Shown: positions 17,390 through 26,308 of the stretch, in pieces
Layout of the letters: every line of letters begins with the position of its first letter
Position numbering within the stretch: the stretch's first letter is position 1
Origin: Myxococcales bacterium
Lineage (GTDB): Bacteria; Myxococcota; Myxococcia; Myxococcales; Myxococcaceae
Length of the DNA stretch: 49,045 bases
Direction of reading: 5' to 3'
NCBI GenBank assembly: GCA_003153055.1
Contig: PMBV01000334.1
Location: 22,109-71,153, forward strand
Program-made: the position numbers and the translations under genes
Notes under the pieces: generated by a model
Database searches by the model: none
What the model was told of the DNA's origin: nothing
Seen by the model: only the letters and a program-made list of their open reading frames with translations

Positions 17390-19764
17390 TGCGGCGGCTC
17401 CAACGAATCTTGGTCCCACGCGGGACGCCCCTCGGCCTGCTTCGCCGGACTTGGGAGCACGGACTCGCGAGTCGATTGGTTGGGAGCTACGACGACCGGC
17501 GCCCTGAGCCCTTCGGCCTTCCTCGCCGGAGTAGGCAACTCGGACTCAGCCTCCGTCGATTGGTTGGGCGCCACGGCGACCGGAGCGTTGAGCCCTGCCA
17601 CCTTCCTCGCCCGAGTGGGCAACTCGGACTCCGCCTCGCGTGTCGCGTGGTTCGGCGCCACGGAGACCGACGCCTTGAGCCCTCCCACCTTCCTCGCCCG
17701 AGTGGGCAACTCGGACTCCGCCTCGCGTGTCGCGTGGTTCGGCGCCACGGAGACCGACGCCTTGAGCCCTTCCACCTTCCTCGCCCGAGTGGGCAACGCG
17801 GAGTCCCGAGTCAGGTGGATACAGCCCACGGCGACCGAGACGTCCATCTCCGGCGCCTCACCGGATGGGGGTGCGGCCACCGTACGTGTCGGAGACACCT
17901 CGAGGCCGGGGGCGCTGTCCGAGGGAGGGGCGACCTCTTCATGCCTGGGTGGCAACCCCGCGGCGATCGACTCGACGGCCGATGCTCGTCCCGCCGGACG
18001 GATGACGGCATCGCGCGCGGCGAACGGATCGGCTGCCCCGCCCTCGGCGAGCGGAGCGACGGCTCGCGCTCGTGCCGCTGGAGCGGTGACGGCATCACGC
18101 GCGGCGACCGGATCCGCTGGCCCGCCCTCGGCTGAGGCTCGTCCCGCGGGAACAGAGACGGCATCACGCGCGGCCAACGGATCGGCCGCCCCGCCCTCGG
18201 CGAGCGCCTCGGCGGCTGAGGCTCGTCCCACGGGAGCAGAGACGGCATCACGCGCGGCCAACGGATCGGCCGCCCCGCCCTCGGCTTGCGGCGTGACGGC
18301 TCGTCCCGCGGGAGCAGAGACGGCGTCACGCGCGGCCAATGGATCGGCTGCCCCGCCCTCGGCTTGCGGCGTGACGGCTGACGCTCGTGCCGCGGGAGCA
18401 GAGACGGCATCACGCGCGGCGACCGGATCCGCTGACTCGCCCTCGGCGAGCGGCGCCAGAGCTGACGCTCGTGCCGCGCGCGTGACAAACGGCTCGGCGA
18501 CTCCCGCTCGCCCAGCCAGGGCAGTGCCGACATCGCGCGAGGCGGCCGCCAGGACCGCGCTCCCCAGCGTCACGAGCCCAGCGAGGACGGCGAGTGACGC
18601 CAACAGCCGCGGGCGACGTGTCTGGTGCCGTGGCGCCGGCGAGCTCCGCACCAGGCGCAGGGCTTGCTTCAGCTGGTTGGTCCTCCCGGGCCCCTCCACC
18701 GAGGGCGTCGAGCGCGAGCCCGGCGTGGCGCTCGGCGGCCTCTTTCCGACCTGGCCCATGACGATGTCCGCCAGGTCCTGGCCCTCTGCCTGGGCTCGCC
18801 GCATGGCAGCGATCTCCTCGGCGAAGCGCACCTCCATCAACTCGGCCAGGGCCAGGTCGGTCTGCCGCCACCCTTCGTCGAGGGCGAAGGTCTCGAGCGC
18901 CGCGAGCATCTCCTTGGCGGATCTCCAGCGGTCGCTCACCCGGCGCGACAGTGCCTTCATGACGATGGCCTCGAGCTGGGCCGGGTAGCCGGCAATCACC
19001 GTCGACGGCCGTGGCGCCTCCAGCTCGCAGATGGCCTGCAGGCTCAGCCGGCTGTCGCTCGAGTGGTAGAGGCCTCGACCGGTGGTCATCTCCCACAACA
19101 CGATGCCCAGCGAGAAGAGATCGCTGCGCGCGTCGACCGGCTCTCCCCGGCACTGCTCGGGCGACACGTACCACGCCTTTCCCCGTACCAAACCAGTGGG
19201 GTCCTCCTGGGGCCGCCCCACCTGGGCGATGCCGAAGTCGATGAGCTTCACCACGCCCTCGTAGGTGACGAAGACGTTCGACGGAGACACGTCGCGGTGG
19301 ACGATGCGCAGGTGGTTCCCCCGAGAGTCTGTCCGCTCGTGGACGTGCCCGAGCCCGCCCAGCACCGAGCGGGCGATGTACACCGCCTGGGGAAGCGGCA
19401 GTGGGTGTCCGTCTCGCCGCGCCCGTCTGAGGAGCTGACGCAGGTCCTGCCCGACGAGGAACTCCATCGAGTAGAAGTAGCTGCCGTCCTTGCTCGCCCC
19501 CGCGTCGTAGACCTGAACCACGTTGGGGTGCTGCACGTTGGCGAGCACGCGCACCTCGTCGAGGAGCGCCGTCGGGTGCTCGGAGCGGCCGGCGAAGTCG
19601 GGCTTGAGGCGCTTGAGCACGGTGAGGCGCTCGAAGCCCTCGAGGCCGCGCATGCGGGCGAGGTACAGCTCACCCATGCCGCCGGTCGCCAGCAGGCCGA
19701 CGATGTCGTACCGACCCAACGACGCAACGCTCCGAGGCTGCTTCGCTGTGACGGAAGTGTCCAT
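17386..19764 (-). CDS. Transmembrane Ser/Thr protein kinase with two repeat arrays
   Basis: 792 residues. The cytoplasmic kinase domain spans about 18-290: Gly loop GLLATGGMGELY, Lys in TVLKRL, catalytic HRDVSPSN near residue 156 (typical of myxobacterial kinases), LIDFGIA near 175 and WYVSPEQ. One transmembrane helix lies near 385-407. The C-terminal part, predicted outside the membrane, has six AEGxxADPxAARDAV repeats (about 428-590), then five ELPTRARKVxGLxAxVxVAPN repeats (about 650-785). The ATG at 19764 overlaps the previous stop (TGATG) with GGAG upstream. It probably relays a surface signal, perhaps from the co-transcribed lipoproteins. Confidence 0.9.
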   Translation of the reverse strand: MDTSVTAKQPRSVASLGRYDIVGLLATGGMGELYLARMRGLEGFERLTVLKRLKPDFAGRSEHPTALLDEVRVLANVQHPNVVQVYDAGASKDGSYFYSMEFLVGQDLRQLLRRARRDGHPLPLPQAVYIARSVLGGLGHVHERTDSRGNHLRIVHRDVSPSNVFVTYEGVVKLIDFGIAQVGRPQEDPTGLVRGKAWYVSPEQCRGEPVDARSDLFSLGIVLWEMTTGRGLYHSSDSRLSLQAICELEAPRPSTVIAGYPAQLEAIVMKALSRRVSDRWRSAKEMLAALETFALDEGWRQTDLALAELMEVRFAEEIAAMRRAQAEGQDLADIVMGQVGKRPPSATPGSRSTPSVEGPGRTNQLKQALRLVRSSPAPRHQTRRPRLLASLAVLAGLVTLGSAVLAAASRDVGTALAGRAGVAEPFVTRAARASALAPLAEGESADPVAARDAVSAPAARASAVTPQAEGGAADPLAARDAVSAPAGRAVTPQAEGGAADPLAARDAVSAPVGRASAAEALAEGGAADPLAARDAVSVPAGRASAEGGPADPVAARDAVTAPAARARAVAPLAEGGAADPFAARDAVIRPAGRASAVESIAAGLPPRHEEVAPPSDSAPGLEVSPTRTVAAPPSGEAPEMDVSVAVGCIHLTRDSALPTRARKVEGLKASVSVAPNHATREAESELPTRARKVGGLKASVSVAPNHATREAESELPTRARKVAGLNAPVAVAPNQSTEAESELPTPARKAEGLRAPVVVAPNQSTRESVLPSPAKQAEGRPAWDQDSLEPPQ
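17614..17787. repeat. Two near-identical 87-bp tandem units
   Basis: Within the kinase gene, 17614-17700 and 17701-17787 differ at only about one visible base, while flanking copies of the same 29-residue unit are diverged. This indicates a recent duplication within an older array of about five units (17420-17815). The period is a multiple of three, so the frame is kept. Confidence 0.85.
18004..18480. repeat. Six-copy array encoding AEGxxADPxAARDAV
   Basis: Copies of the AARDAV-coding core begin (plus-strand reading) at 18004, 18088, 18157, 18241, 18319 and 18403, spaced 84, 69, 84, 78 and 84 nt. All spacings are multiples of three, so length variation is by whole codons. The units are Ala/Pro-rich and probably extended or helical linkers. 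Confidence 0.85.
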
Positions 19765-22700
19765 CAGGGATCTCCGTAGATGAGACCGCGTCCCGCTGTG
19801 GAGAGGTACACCCGGCCGAACAGCGCTGGATCTCCGGTGACTCCGACGATGCTCCCGAAGCTGTGGGCGTCGTCGTTGACCCGGCGCCAACCGCCCCCCT
19901 GGTCATCGGAGCGAAACAGGCCCCACGGGCCGAACCGTGCGTAGATGAACACCGCGGGGTAGCTCTTCCCCGGCGCGGCGGCACCGAAGCCGACCTGCTC
20001 ACAGGGTGACGGCCCGCCGACCACCCGCCAGCTCGCGCCGTAGTCGGTCGACAGGAGCAGCCCCGTGGTCCCCGCAGGCAGCCACAGGTGCCCCTCGAAA
20101 CCGGGCGCCGCTTGCAGGCTGAACTGGCCGCTCGGCGTCGGCTGCACCGTCCCCATCTGAGCCCAGGCTCGGCCGCCGTTGGCGCTCCGGTAGACTTGCC
20201 AACTCCGGGCGTCCACCGCGTAGAACACCTTCGGGTTGACCCGGTCGGCCACCGGGACGAAGCGGTCGGTCGCTGACGGCGCTGCCGGGCCCCCGCTCGC
20301 TGGCGTCCACGTCGCGCCACGGTCCGCCGAGAAATACAGCGGCCCACCCACGGGTCCCCAGACGAGGCTCGAGCCGTCAGCCGCCACGGCGATGGCTCCA
20401 GGCCCGCCAGCACCGACGGGCACCGAGGTGGCGAAGGGCGTCCAGCTCGCGCCACGGTCGGTGGAGACCGCGCCGTGCGTCTGCTCTGCGTAGGTCCGCG
20501 CCCAGATGCCCGGGCTCAGCCAAGCGACGTCGAGGCTCTCGTCGCTCGACCCTGGCGGGCTGAAGTGCTCTGCGAGAGCGGGAGGCACGTCGAGACTCTG
20601 GTGGACGAAGCCCCCAAGCGCCTGAACCACCGAGTAGAGCCCGCGCGTCAACTCTGACCGCGGAGGGCTGACCAACCCCTTCCCTCCGGCGGCGGCACTG
20701 CCGAGCTCGAGGCCAGTCACCGTGAAGCGCCAGGCGAGGCTTCCCCCGGAATCGAAGTCGGTGAGGTTCTCGCTGCTCCACAGGCCCCCGCTCTCGACGT
20801 ACATCACTCGCCGCGAGTCGAGGGGGTCGATCTCGATGGCCTCGAGCCAGCGGCCGATGCTGCCGCCCGAGGCCTCGCCGCGCGCCGCGACCCATGGGCC
20901 CTCTGACGTCTCCCGGGTGACTCGGGGCCCAGCGGCGCCAACCTCGACCCACGAGGTCCCACCATTGACCGAGCGGAACACCTTGGCGGCCGATGCGCCA
21001 TTGGTGGTGACCATCAGCGTGCCAGGGTGCGACCGGTCGAGGGTGAGGCCAGCGAAAGAGGTCCCGCTCGTCGGTGACAGCTCGGTCCACGTCGAGCTCC
21101 CAGGTGTGTACCGCCAGACGGCTCCGCTGGTGCCGGTGCCAGACCCGGCCGTGTCCCCGTAGGTGACGTACAGCAGGCCGCTCGCGTCCAGCTTCATGGT
21201 GTGAGGGAGCCCCGCGCTCGGCTGGCCGGAGAGTGCCTGCCAGGTGGTCCCGCCGTTGGTGCTCACATAGAGGCTGGTCCCCACCTGCGACACGCTGACG
21301 TAGATGGTCTGGGTTGGATTGCCCTTGGTGGCGCTCCGGCCGTCGAAGACGACTCCGTTGATGCCGACCCCGTTCGGCGTAGTGGTGACTGGGAACGGCA
21401 CCTGGAACCACCCGACGCCGAAGCTCGTGCTCTTGTAGAGCCCCGTGGTGCGGGAGCCGAAGAAGAGGATGGAGCCGTTGTTGGGGTCGACCTGGAGGCG
21501 CTCCCCGTTGCCGTTCCCGCTCGAGCCTCCGCCCATCGTGAACGGTGGAGTGAAACGAATGAACGTGTTGCCCGAGTCCGTCGAGGTGAAGATGGCCGCC
21601 GCCGACCCGGGGGCGACGTCACGCCCGCTGGCCAGGTAGACGCGCGTCGAGTCCGACGGGTCCACCGCGATGCTCTCCACCGCGAGGAGCTGAGCGCTGG
21701 GCACCTGCGAGGCCTCGTGTCCCATCCCGTCGAGCAGCGGCACCCAGGCGTTGGCTGCCGAGTCTCGGCGAAACGCCCCACCCTGAGCGGTGCGAGCGAA
21801 GACGACGCCGGGGGTCGCCTGGCCGAACACCACACCGGTCACCTGCCCGCCGCCGCCGACGCGAACGGGCTTGAAGGCGTAGGTGTCCTTGGCGAAATTC
21901 ACCACCACCTTGCAACTGGCGGAGAGGCTCCCGTCGGCAGTGGTGGCGGTGACGGTGGCGGTCCCCAGCGAGTAGGACGTCACCATCACGCGTGGCCCAG
22001 CGGTCGAGCTCAGCGCGGCGATGGCGCTGTCGCTCGTGGCCCAGGTGAGGTCCTGGTTGGTCGCGTTCGATGGGACGAGGCTGGCGGTCAAGGTCGCCGA
22101 CGCGCCCGAGGCCAGCGTGAGAGTCGTCGCGTCCAGCGAAACCCGGGTGACCGGCACTGGGGCGATGACTGTGACCGTCGCGCTCGCCTTCCGGGTCGCG
22201 TCGCCTTCCGAGGTGGCGGTGATGGTGGCCGTCCCCATCGTCACTCCGGTCACGGTGGCGGTCCCGCCGTCGAGGACCGAGACCGAGGCAATCGAAGGGT
22301 CGCTCGTCGCCCACTTGAGCTTCTGGTTCACGGCGGTGGAGGGGAGCACCGTAGCGGTCAACGTGGTTCGCCGACCGGCCCCGACGCTCAGCGCCGGAGG
22401 CTCCAGCACCACCCCGGCGACCTGGCTCGGGTCAGAGGTCACGGCCACATGGCAGGACGCGCTCTGGGTCGGGTCTCGACCAGCGGTCGCGGTGATGGTG
22501 GTGAGACCGAGGGCGACGCCAGTCACCACCACGGTCCCCCCGGAGGTCGAGGAGATGCTCGCCACCGACGAATCCGAGGTCGACCACCGCACCGGCTGGT
22601 CGGCGGCGGTCGCCGGAGCGATGGTCACCGTGAGCGACACCGTCCCGCCCACGCTCAGGCTACCGGTCGCGGCGCTGATGGTGACGCCCAGCACCCGGGT

Positions 22701-23036
22701 CGGGTCCACCGTGACGGTGACGAGGCAGCTGGCCGAGGGACCCCCGTCATGGGCCGTCACCGTCACGCGCGCCGTGCCCGGAGCCACCGCGGTCACCAGC
22801 CCGGCTGAGCTGACGGTGACGACCGCCTCGGCGTCGCTCGCCCAGCGCACCGTCTGGTCGGTCGCGTTCAGCGGCGAGACGGCCGGCCAGAGCTGCTCGG
22901 TCGCGCCGACGGTGAGCGAGGTGGCCGGCTTGAGCTGGAGGCCGGTGACAGCCACGACCGAGTGGGCTCCGACGTCAGAGCAGCCCACCAGGGCCATGGC
23001 TCCGAGGGCCACCACCACCGTGGCGGCGCGGCGCAC
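19764..23036 (-). CDS. Large lipoprotein: bacterial Ig-like (BIG2) plus BNR/propeller repeats
   Basis: About 1090 residues from the GTG at 23036, which is preferred over the ATG at 23078 because AAGGAG lies just upstream and it gives a tidy lipoprotein signal (MRRAATVVVALGAMALVGC). Four BIG2 domains follow (to about residue 390), each with the pattern SLxxGxxxxLTAxVxPxxAxxQxVxWxxSDxxVAxVSS and a TATITA-type end. The remainder holds about eight BNR-like blades (STDSGNTF, STNGGTTW, SVNGGTSW, SADRGATW, STDYGASW), a VPS10/sialidase-like propeller without sialidase catalytic residues. It is an exposed adhesin or sensor, coupled to the kinase gene by a 1-nt overlap. Confidence 0.85.
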   Translation of the reverse strand: MRRAATVVVALGAMALVGCSDVGAHSVVAVTGLQLKPATSLTVGATEQLWPAVSPLNATDQTVRWASDAEAVVTVSSAGLVTAVAPGTARVTVTAHDGGPSASCLVTVTVDPTRVLGVTISAATGSLSVGGTVSLTVTIAPATAADQPVRWSTSDSSVASISSTSGGTVVVTGVALGLTTITATAGRDPTQSASCHVAVTSDPSQVAGVVLEPPALSVGAGRRTTLTATVLPSTAVNQKLKWATSDPSIASVSVLDGGTATVTGVTMGTATITATSEGDATRKASATVTVIAPVPVTRVSLDATTLTLASGASATLTASLVPSNATNQDLTWATSDSAIAALSSTAGPRVMVTSYSLGTATVTATTADGSLSASCKVVVNFAKDTYAFKPVRVGGGGQVTGVVFGQATPGVVFARTAQGGAFRRDSAANAWVPLLDGMGHEASQVPSAQLLAVESIAVDPSDSTRVYLASGRDVAPGSAAAIFTSTDSGNTFIRFTPPFTMGGGSSGNGNGERLQVDPNNGSILFFGSRTTGLYKSTSFGVGWFQVPFPVTTTPNGVGINGVVFDGRSATKGNPTQTIYVSVSQVGTSLYVSTNGGTTWQALSGQPSAGLPHTMKLDASGLLYVTYGDTAGSGTGTSGAVWRYTPGSSTWTELSPTSGTSFAGLTLDRSHPGTLMVTTNGASAAKVFRSVNGGTSWVEVGAAGPRVTRETSEGPWVAARGEASGGSIGRWLEAIEIDPLDSRRVMYVESGGLWSSENLTDFDSGGSLAWRFTVTGLELGSAAAGGKGLVSPPRSELTRGLYSVVQALGGFVHQSLDVPPALAEHFSPPGSSDESLDVAWLSPGIWARTYAEQTHGAVSTDRGASWTPFATSVPVGAGGPGAIAVAADGSSLVWGPVGGPLYFSADRGATWTPASGGPAAPSATDRFVPVADRVNPKVFYAVDARSWQVYRSANGGRAWAQMGTVQPTPSGQFSLQAAPGFEGHLWLPAGTTGLLLSTDYGASWRVVGGPSPCEQVGFGAAAPGKSYPAVFIYARFGPWGLFRSDDQGGGWRRVNDDAHSFGSIVGVTGDPALFGRVYLSTAGRGLIYGDP

Positions 23037-23084
23037 GTCTCTCCTTCGTGAGCTAGAGTTCCGGGCTGGGCGAGGCATAGCCGC

Positions 23085-24392
23085 TCACCCAAGCTCCCCG
23101 GCGTCGACGCCGAAGTCGAAGCCTCCGTCGCCTCCGCCTTCGATGAACCCGTCGGAGCACCCGAACTGCACAGTCAGCTTGGCGTTGGCGGTGTTGGCCA
23201 GCGCGTCGCAAGCCGGGCCGTACAGGGCGAGCCGGTTGGTCGCCGGGTCGTAGTCCCACCCGGTGAGGTGGCTCGGGTCTCGCTGCACGATCTGCAGGTT
23301 GATCGCCACATGGAGTTGGCTCAGATCGCCTGGCACCTGGGAAAGGGTGAAGGCGCAGCCCATCGCCTGGTTGGAGATCGCGGTCAGCGCCGCCTGGAGA
23401 TCCGCCGGGACGTCGGCCTGGTAGTACCGCGGCGACGCCAGCCGGGCCGTGCCGCCCTTGAGCGCCATGTTCGTGAGCACCGTGGCGTTGACGCCAGCGC
23501 TGCCGGGCGCGCCGAAGCCAACCACGAACGTCCGCACACTGACCGGGGCGACGAACAGCCGGTCCACCACGGCCACGGGGTCTCCTAAGCAGTTCTCCTG
23601 CCCGTCGGTGATGAGGACGACCGCCTGCGAGCGCGCAGGGTCGGCGAGCGACGGGTCCGCTCCTGCCACCGTCAGCCCGCCGGCGATCGGCGTCCCCACT
23701 CCACCTGGCAAGAGCGGAATCGCGGCCTGGACCTCCGCGGCGGTCCCTCCGTCGATCGGCACGTTGACGGTTCCAGCCCCACACAACCCGATCGCGAACA
23801 TCTCCAAGCCGAAGTGAGTGGCCGGGGCGCCGTTGGTCATCTGGGTCACCGCCGCCTTGGCCGCGCTCCACTTGCTCGTGCCCCCGACCGTCTCGCCCAT
23901 GCTGATGGACGAGTCGAGGACGAGCATCACGTTGGCCGGCGTCGGCACGGCCTGGAACACCTCGGCGCATTGGCCCGCGTCGATCGAGGGGCCCACCGCG
24001 CCACCACCGCCTCCGGCGCCTCCACCCGTGGCCCTCCCTCCACCCGTGGCCCTCCCTCCACCGGTGCCCCCACCGGTCCCGCCGACCTCGACACACACTC
24101 CGCCGAGCTGGCAGTGCCACCCCTTGGAGCAGTCGGCGTCCACGCCGCACCCACCGCGCTCATCGAGGCACCCGCCCGACGCACCGCACCGCTGCGCCCC
24201 GGGGCAGTCACGATCGGCGGCGCACGTGGCCGCGCAGACCTGCGACGGGAGGCACGTCTCGGTCGACCCGCATTGCACGCTGGACGTGCAGACGGTCTTC
24301 GAGACACACGCTCCCAGGAGGAGCCCGACGGCGCCACCAACCGAGAGGAAGCACAGATGCAGCGAGACGTTTCTCGATCCTCGGCGTGACAT
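23085..24392 (-). CDS. Cys-rich von Willebrand factor A lipoprotein
   Basis: 435 residues. The start ATG at 24392 is fixed by GGAGG six bases upstream. The signal ends at a lipobox (LLGAC). Residues about 25-100 hold four Cys-rich modules (CTSSVQCGSTETC, CAADRDCPGAQRC), then a Gly-rich linker with GGGRAT repeats. A vWA domain follows with a MIDAS motif DSSISM (Asp160) and a second acidic ITDGQE motif. The MIDAS looks intact, so metal-dependent ligand binding is plausible. It is the first gene of a five-gene minus-strand block with the BIG2/BNR lipoprotein 48 nt downstream. Confidence 0.85.
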   Translation of the reverse strand: MSRRGSRNVSLHLCFLSVGGAVGLLLGACVSKTVCTSSVQCGSTETCLPSQVCAATCAADRDCPGAQRCGASGGCLDERGGCGVDADCSKGWHCQLGGVCVEVGGTGGGTGGGRATGGGRATGGGAGGGGGAVGPSIDAGQCAEVFQAVPTPANVMLVLDSSISMGETVGGTSKWSAAKAAVTQMTNGAPATHFGLEMFAIGLCGAGTVNVPIDGGTAAEVQAAIPLLPGGVGTPIAGGLTVAGADPSLADPARSQAVVLITDGQENCLGDPVAVVDRLFVAPVSVRTFVVGFGAPGSAGVNATVLTNMALKGGTARLASPRYYQADVPADLQAALTAISNQAMGCAFTLSQVPGDLSQLHVAINLQIVQRDPSHLTGWDYDPATNRLALYGPACDALANTANAKLTVQFGCSDGFIEGGGDGGFDFGVDAGELG

Positions 24393-24414
24393 GTGGTCCC
24401 TCCCCGTGAGCGGA

Positions 24415-24440
24415 GACGAACTCTCGTCTACCACTTGGTA
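24415..24440 (-). promoter_or_regulatory. Candidate operator/promoter: palindrome TACCACTTGGTA plus hairpin
   Basis: The palindrome TACCACTTGGTA (24429-24440) is 36 nt upstream of the vWA gene start. Directly downstream in the transcribed direction is a small hairpin, GACGA-loop-TCGTC (24415-24428). Read on the minus strand the element is CTACCAAGTGGTAGAC, matching the one upstream of the triple-repeat lipoprotein gene in 13 of 14 non-central positions by eye. The 24441-24639 remainder of the gap shows no gene. Confidence 0.45.
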
Positions 24441-24639
24441 GGGTTGATACTATGACGTGCGGTGCCTGACAAGTGCCTGCCGATCGGCACCCGGTCCAGC
24501 CGCGGCGGCGGATCCGCTTCGATGGGCGTGACGCGTGCGCACGTGTTTCCTTTCGGGTCCGAGCCGTCCGCACCTACCTCTCGGAAGTCGAGGACCTACC
24601 GAGCGTTAGGTGCTTCTCGAGGAGGAGCGGGTGGCCCGT

Positions 24640-25377
24640 TCAGTCGCCGAGGGCTCGATTATCGGCGAGGTCTCCCCAGGCGATGCCCCGAAGCCGGAGG
24701 CCGCGCCTGATGGTGGCGGAGGCGAGCCGCACTCGAGTCTTGGCCGTGCCCACCGGGGTGCCCATGGAGGCGCCTATCTCCTCGAACGTGAATTGCTCGA
24801 CGAACCGAAGAACCCAGGCGCGGCGCTGGCTCTCGGGGAGCGTCGCGGCAAGCTCGAGGATGAGCTTCGCGCCCTGCCTGGCCTGCGCGGCCTGCGCGGG
24901 GTCGGCGGTGTCGTCCGGCCACTCGGCAACCTCCTCAGCCGCCTCGTCGGTCGCTCCCGCCAGCACCGAGGTCCGCGACGCCGAGGCGCGTCGATCAAGC
25001 GCCTTGCGAAGGGCGATGGTCCGTATGAACGCCCTGAATGCCCCGGGGATATACGACGTGGCCTCGGTCACCTCTGACCAGGCCTCCTGGAACACCTCGT
25101 CGGCGAGCGCCCGATGCGACCCCAGGGCTCGCTCGATTTCACGGAGAACGGCCCCCGAGTGACGCTCCCAGAGAAGTCGAAAGGCCACGTCGTGGCCCCG
25201 GCCAACCCGCCGAGACGCAACCCACAGCGCCATGAGATCCTCATCGGAGCATCGATCGGAGATGGCGCTCCGTCTCCGTTCGAGGTCGCCCTTCGAGGCT
25301 CGGCTCTGGCCCTCCGACTCCGACGCGCCCTCGAGCCGCTTTGGCGGCCCCTCGTGACCCGAGCCTGAAAACGGCAT
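24640..25377 (-). CDS. ECF-type RNA polymerase sigma factor
   Basis: 245 residues. Region 2 reads RLLWERHSGAVLREIERALGS... then ADEVFQEAWSEV and AFRAFIRTIALRKALD. An acidic/Ala linker separates region 4 with LPESQRRAWVLRF and FEEIGASMGTPVGTAKTRV, the HTH that binds -35. The start ATG at 25377 is supported by GGAGG five bases upstream. An N-terminal Ser/Glu-rich extension of about 40 residues is unusual for ECF factors. It shares orientation with the vWA-to-RCC1 block 247 nt downstream, so it may drive that block; no adjacent anti-sigma gene is visible. Confidence 0.88.
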   Translation of the reverse strand: MPFSGSGHEGPPKRLEGASESEGQSRASKGDLERRRSAISDRCSDEDLMALWVASRRVGRGHDVAFRLLWERHSGAVLREIERALGSHRALADEVFQEAWSEVTEATSYIPGAFRAFIRTIALRKALDRRASASRTSVLAGATDEAAEEVAEWPDDTADPAQAAQARQGAKLILELAATLPESQRRAWVLRFVEQFTFEEIGASMGTPVGTAKTRVRLASATIRRGLRLRGIAWGDLADNRALGD

Positions 25378-25708
25378 GACCGCCTCCCCCAAGGCAAACG
25401 GCGAACACCCCCGCCCTCCTTCAGGGCGACGGGATCCGCCAGAACGTTACAGGCGGGGAGCGAACGGCTCGCCGAGAATCCCCGAGATCCAATTGGCCGC
25501 CTCGACCGTTGATAGGGGGCGGACGCCGCGCGGACCCAATCCGCGAGCGCCTCGCTCCCGTGCACGCAACACCGCCTGTCAACCAACGTGGACACTTCAC
25601 CCAGCACTGACAGGTGAGCAGCGCCCTCTCATGCCTGAAACATGAGCAGGAGTCGAAGCCAGCGCCACCAGCAACTCACCGTCTGCGCACGCAGACAGAG
25701 GAAAGAAC
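25378..25708. other. Divergent intergenic region
   Basis: 331 nt between the divergent sigma factor and Cys-rich secreted protein genes. It contains CCAATTGG (25489-25496), equal to the core of the palindromes at 24429 and 37661 but without their outer TA pairs, and a perfect hairpin CTCATG-7 nt-CATGAG (25628-25646), 63 nt before the secreted gene start. No gene was seen. Confidence 0.4.
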
Positions 25709-26224
25709 ATGAACATTCACACACACCGCCGCACTCTCGGGTTCACGGCTGCGTTGCTCGTCGCGCTGTGCGGGGGCTTGGCTTTCGCATACAGTGGCAC
25801 CTGGTGGTCCCAGTGGGCATCCGAGGAGACCCAACCAGCCATGTGCGCGTCGGGCACCGTGGCGACGCGGCTCGAGTGCTGGGGCAGTAACTGCGACTGG
25901 GTGCGCATGTCGTGCACCAACCCGAACCGAGAGCTCTGGGGGCACACCTGGACCGCCTACAAGTCGGAGGAGCAGGGCTACAATTACTGCCCCACCGGGT
26001 ACTTCGTCACCGGGGTCGATTGTCAGGGCAACCACTGTGACGACGAGTCGCTCCAGTGCACCCAGATGGTCGGCGCAGTACAGAGCAACTGTCAGTGGGT
26101 CGGGCCATTCTCTGAGGAGCTGCCGGTCAACTACGGGCAGTGCCCGGCTGGAAAATTCATTCAGGGGTTCTACTGCTCCGGCTCGAACTGTGACAACCAG
26201 TGGATCAACTGCTGCAACATGTAA
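25709..26224 (+). CDS. Secreted Cys-rich protein with three internal repeats
   Basis: 171 residues with a clear Sec signal peptide (HRRTLGFTAALLVALCGGLAFA) and an AGGA ribosome binding site. The mature protein holds three copies of an exact spacing pattern C-x10-C-x4-C-x6-C: starting at MCASGTVATRLEC, YCPTGYFVTGVDC and QCPAGKFIQGFYC, each continuing with a G-S/N-x-C-D segment. Twelve Cys in this pattern imply two disulfides per module. I do not recognise the family. It could be a small adhesin, inhibitor or toxin. A strong hairpin follows the stop. Confidence 0.75.
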   Translation: MNIHTHRRTLGFTAALLVALCGGLAFAYSGTWWSQWASEETQPAMCASGTVATRLECWGSNCDWVRMSCTNPNRELWGHTWTAYKSEEQGYNYCPTGYFVTGVDCQGNHCDDESLQCTQMVGAVQSNCQWVGPFSEELPVNYGQCPAGKFIQGFYCSGSNCDNQWINCCNM

Positions 26225-26241
26225 CACCCCTATCGAACCGA

Positions 26242-26274
26242 CCGGGCAAGGCACCGACCTGCCGCCTTGCCCGG
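26242..26274 (+). terminator. Strong hairpin after the Cys-rich gene
   Basis: A perfect 11-bp stem CCGGGCAAGGC / GCCTTGCCCGG with an 11-nt loop, 18 nt after the stop codon. There is no long T-run, as usual in high-GC genomes. It could instead sit in the leader of the next gene, whose start is 34 nt further on. Confidence 0.55.
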
Positions 26275-26308
26275 CTTCAACTCCATTCAATCCTCCCGGG
26301 AGGCCGGA

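Noticed and set aside
17420..18480. Possible CRISPR array
   Set aside because: The periodic units have no constant short repeat with unique spacers; they encode in-frame protein repeats of the kinase.
24000..24075. GC-rich short tandem repeat as a possible recombination site
   Set aside because: It encodes the Gly-rich linker (GGGRAT units) of the vWA lipoprotein and is ordinary low-complexity coding DNA.
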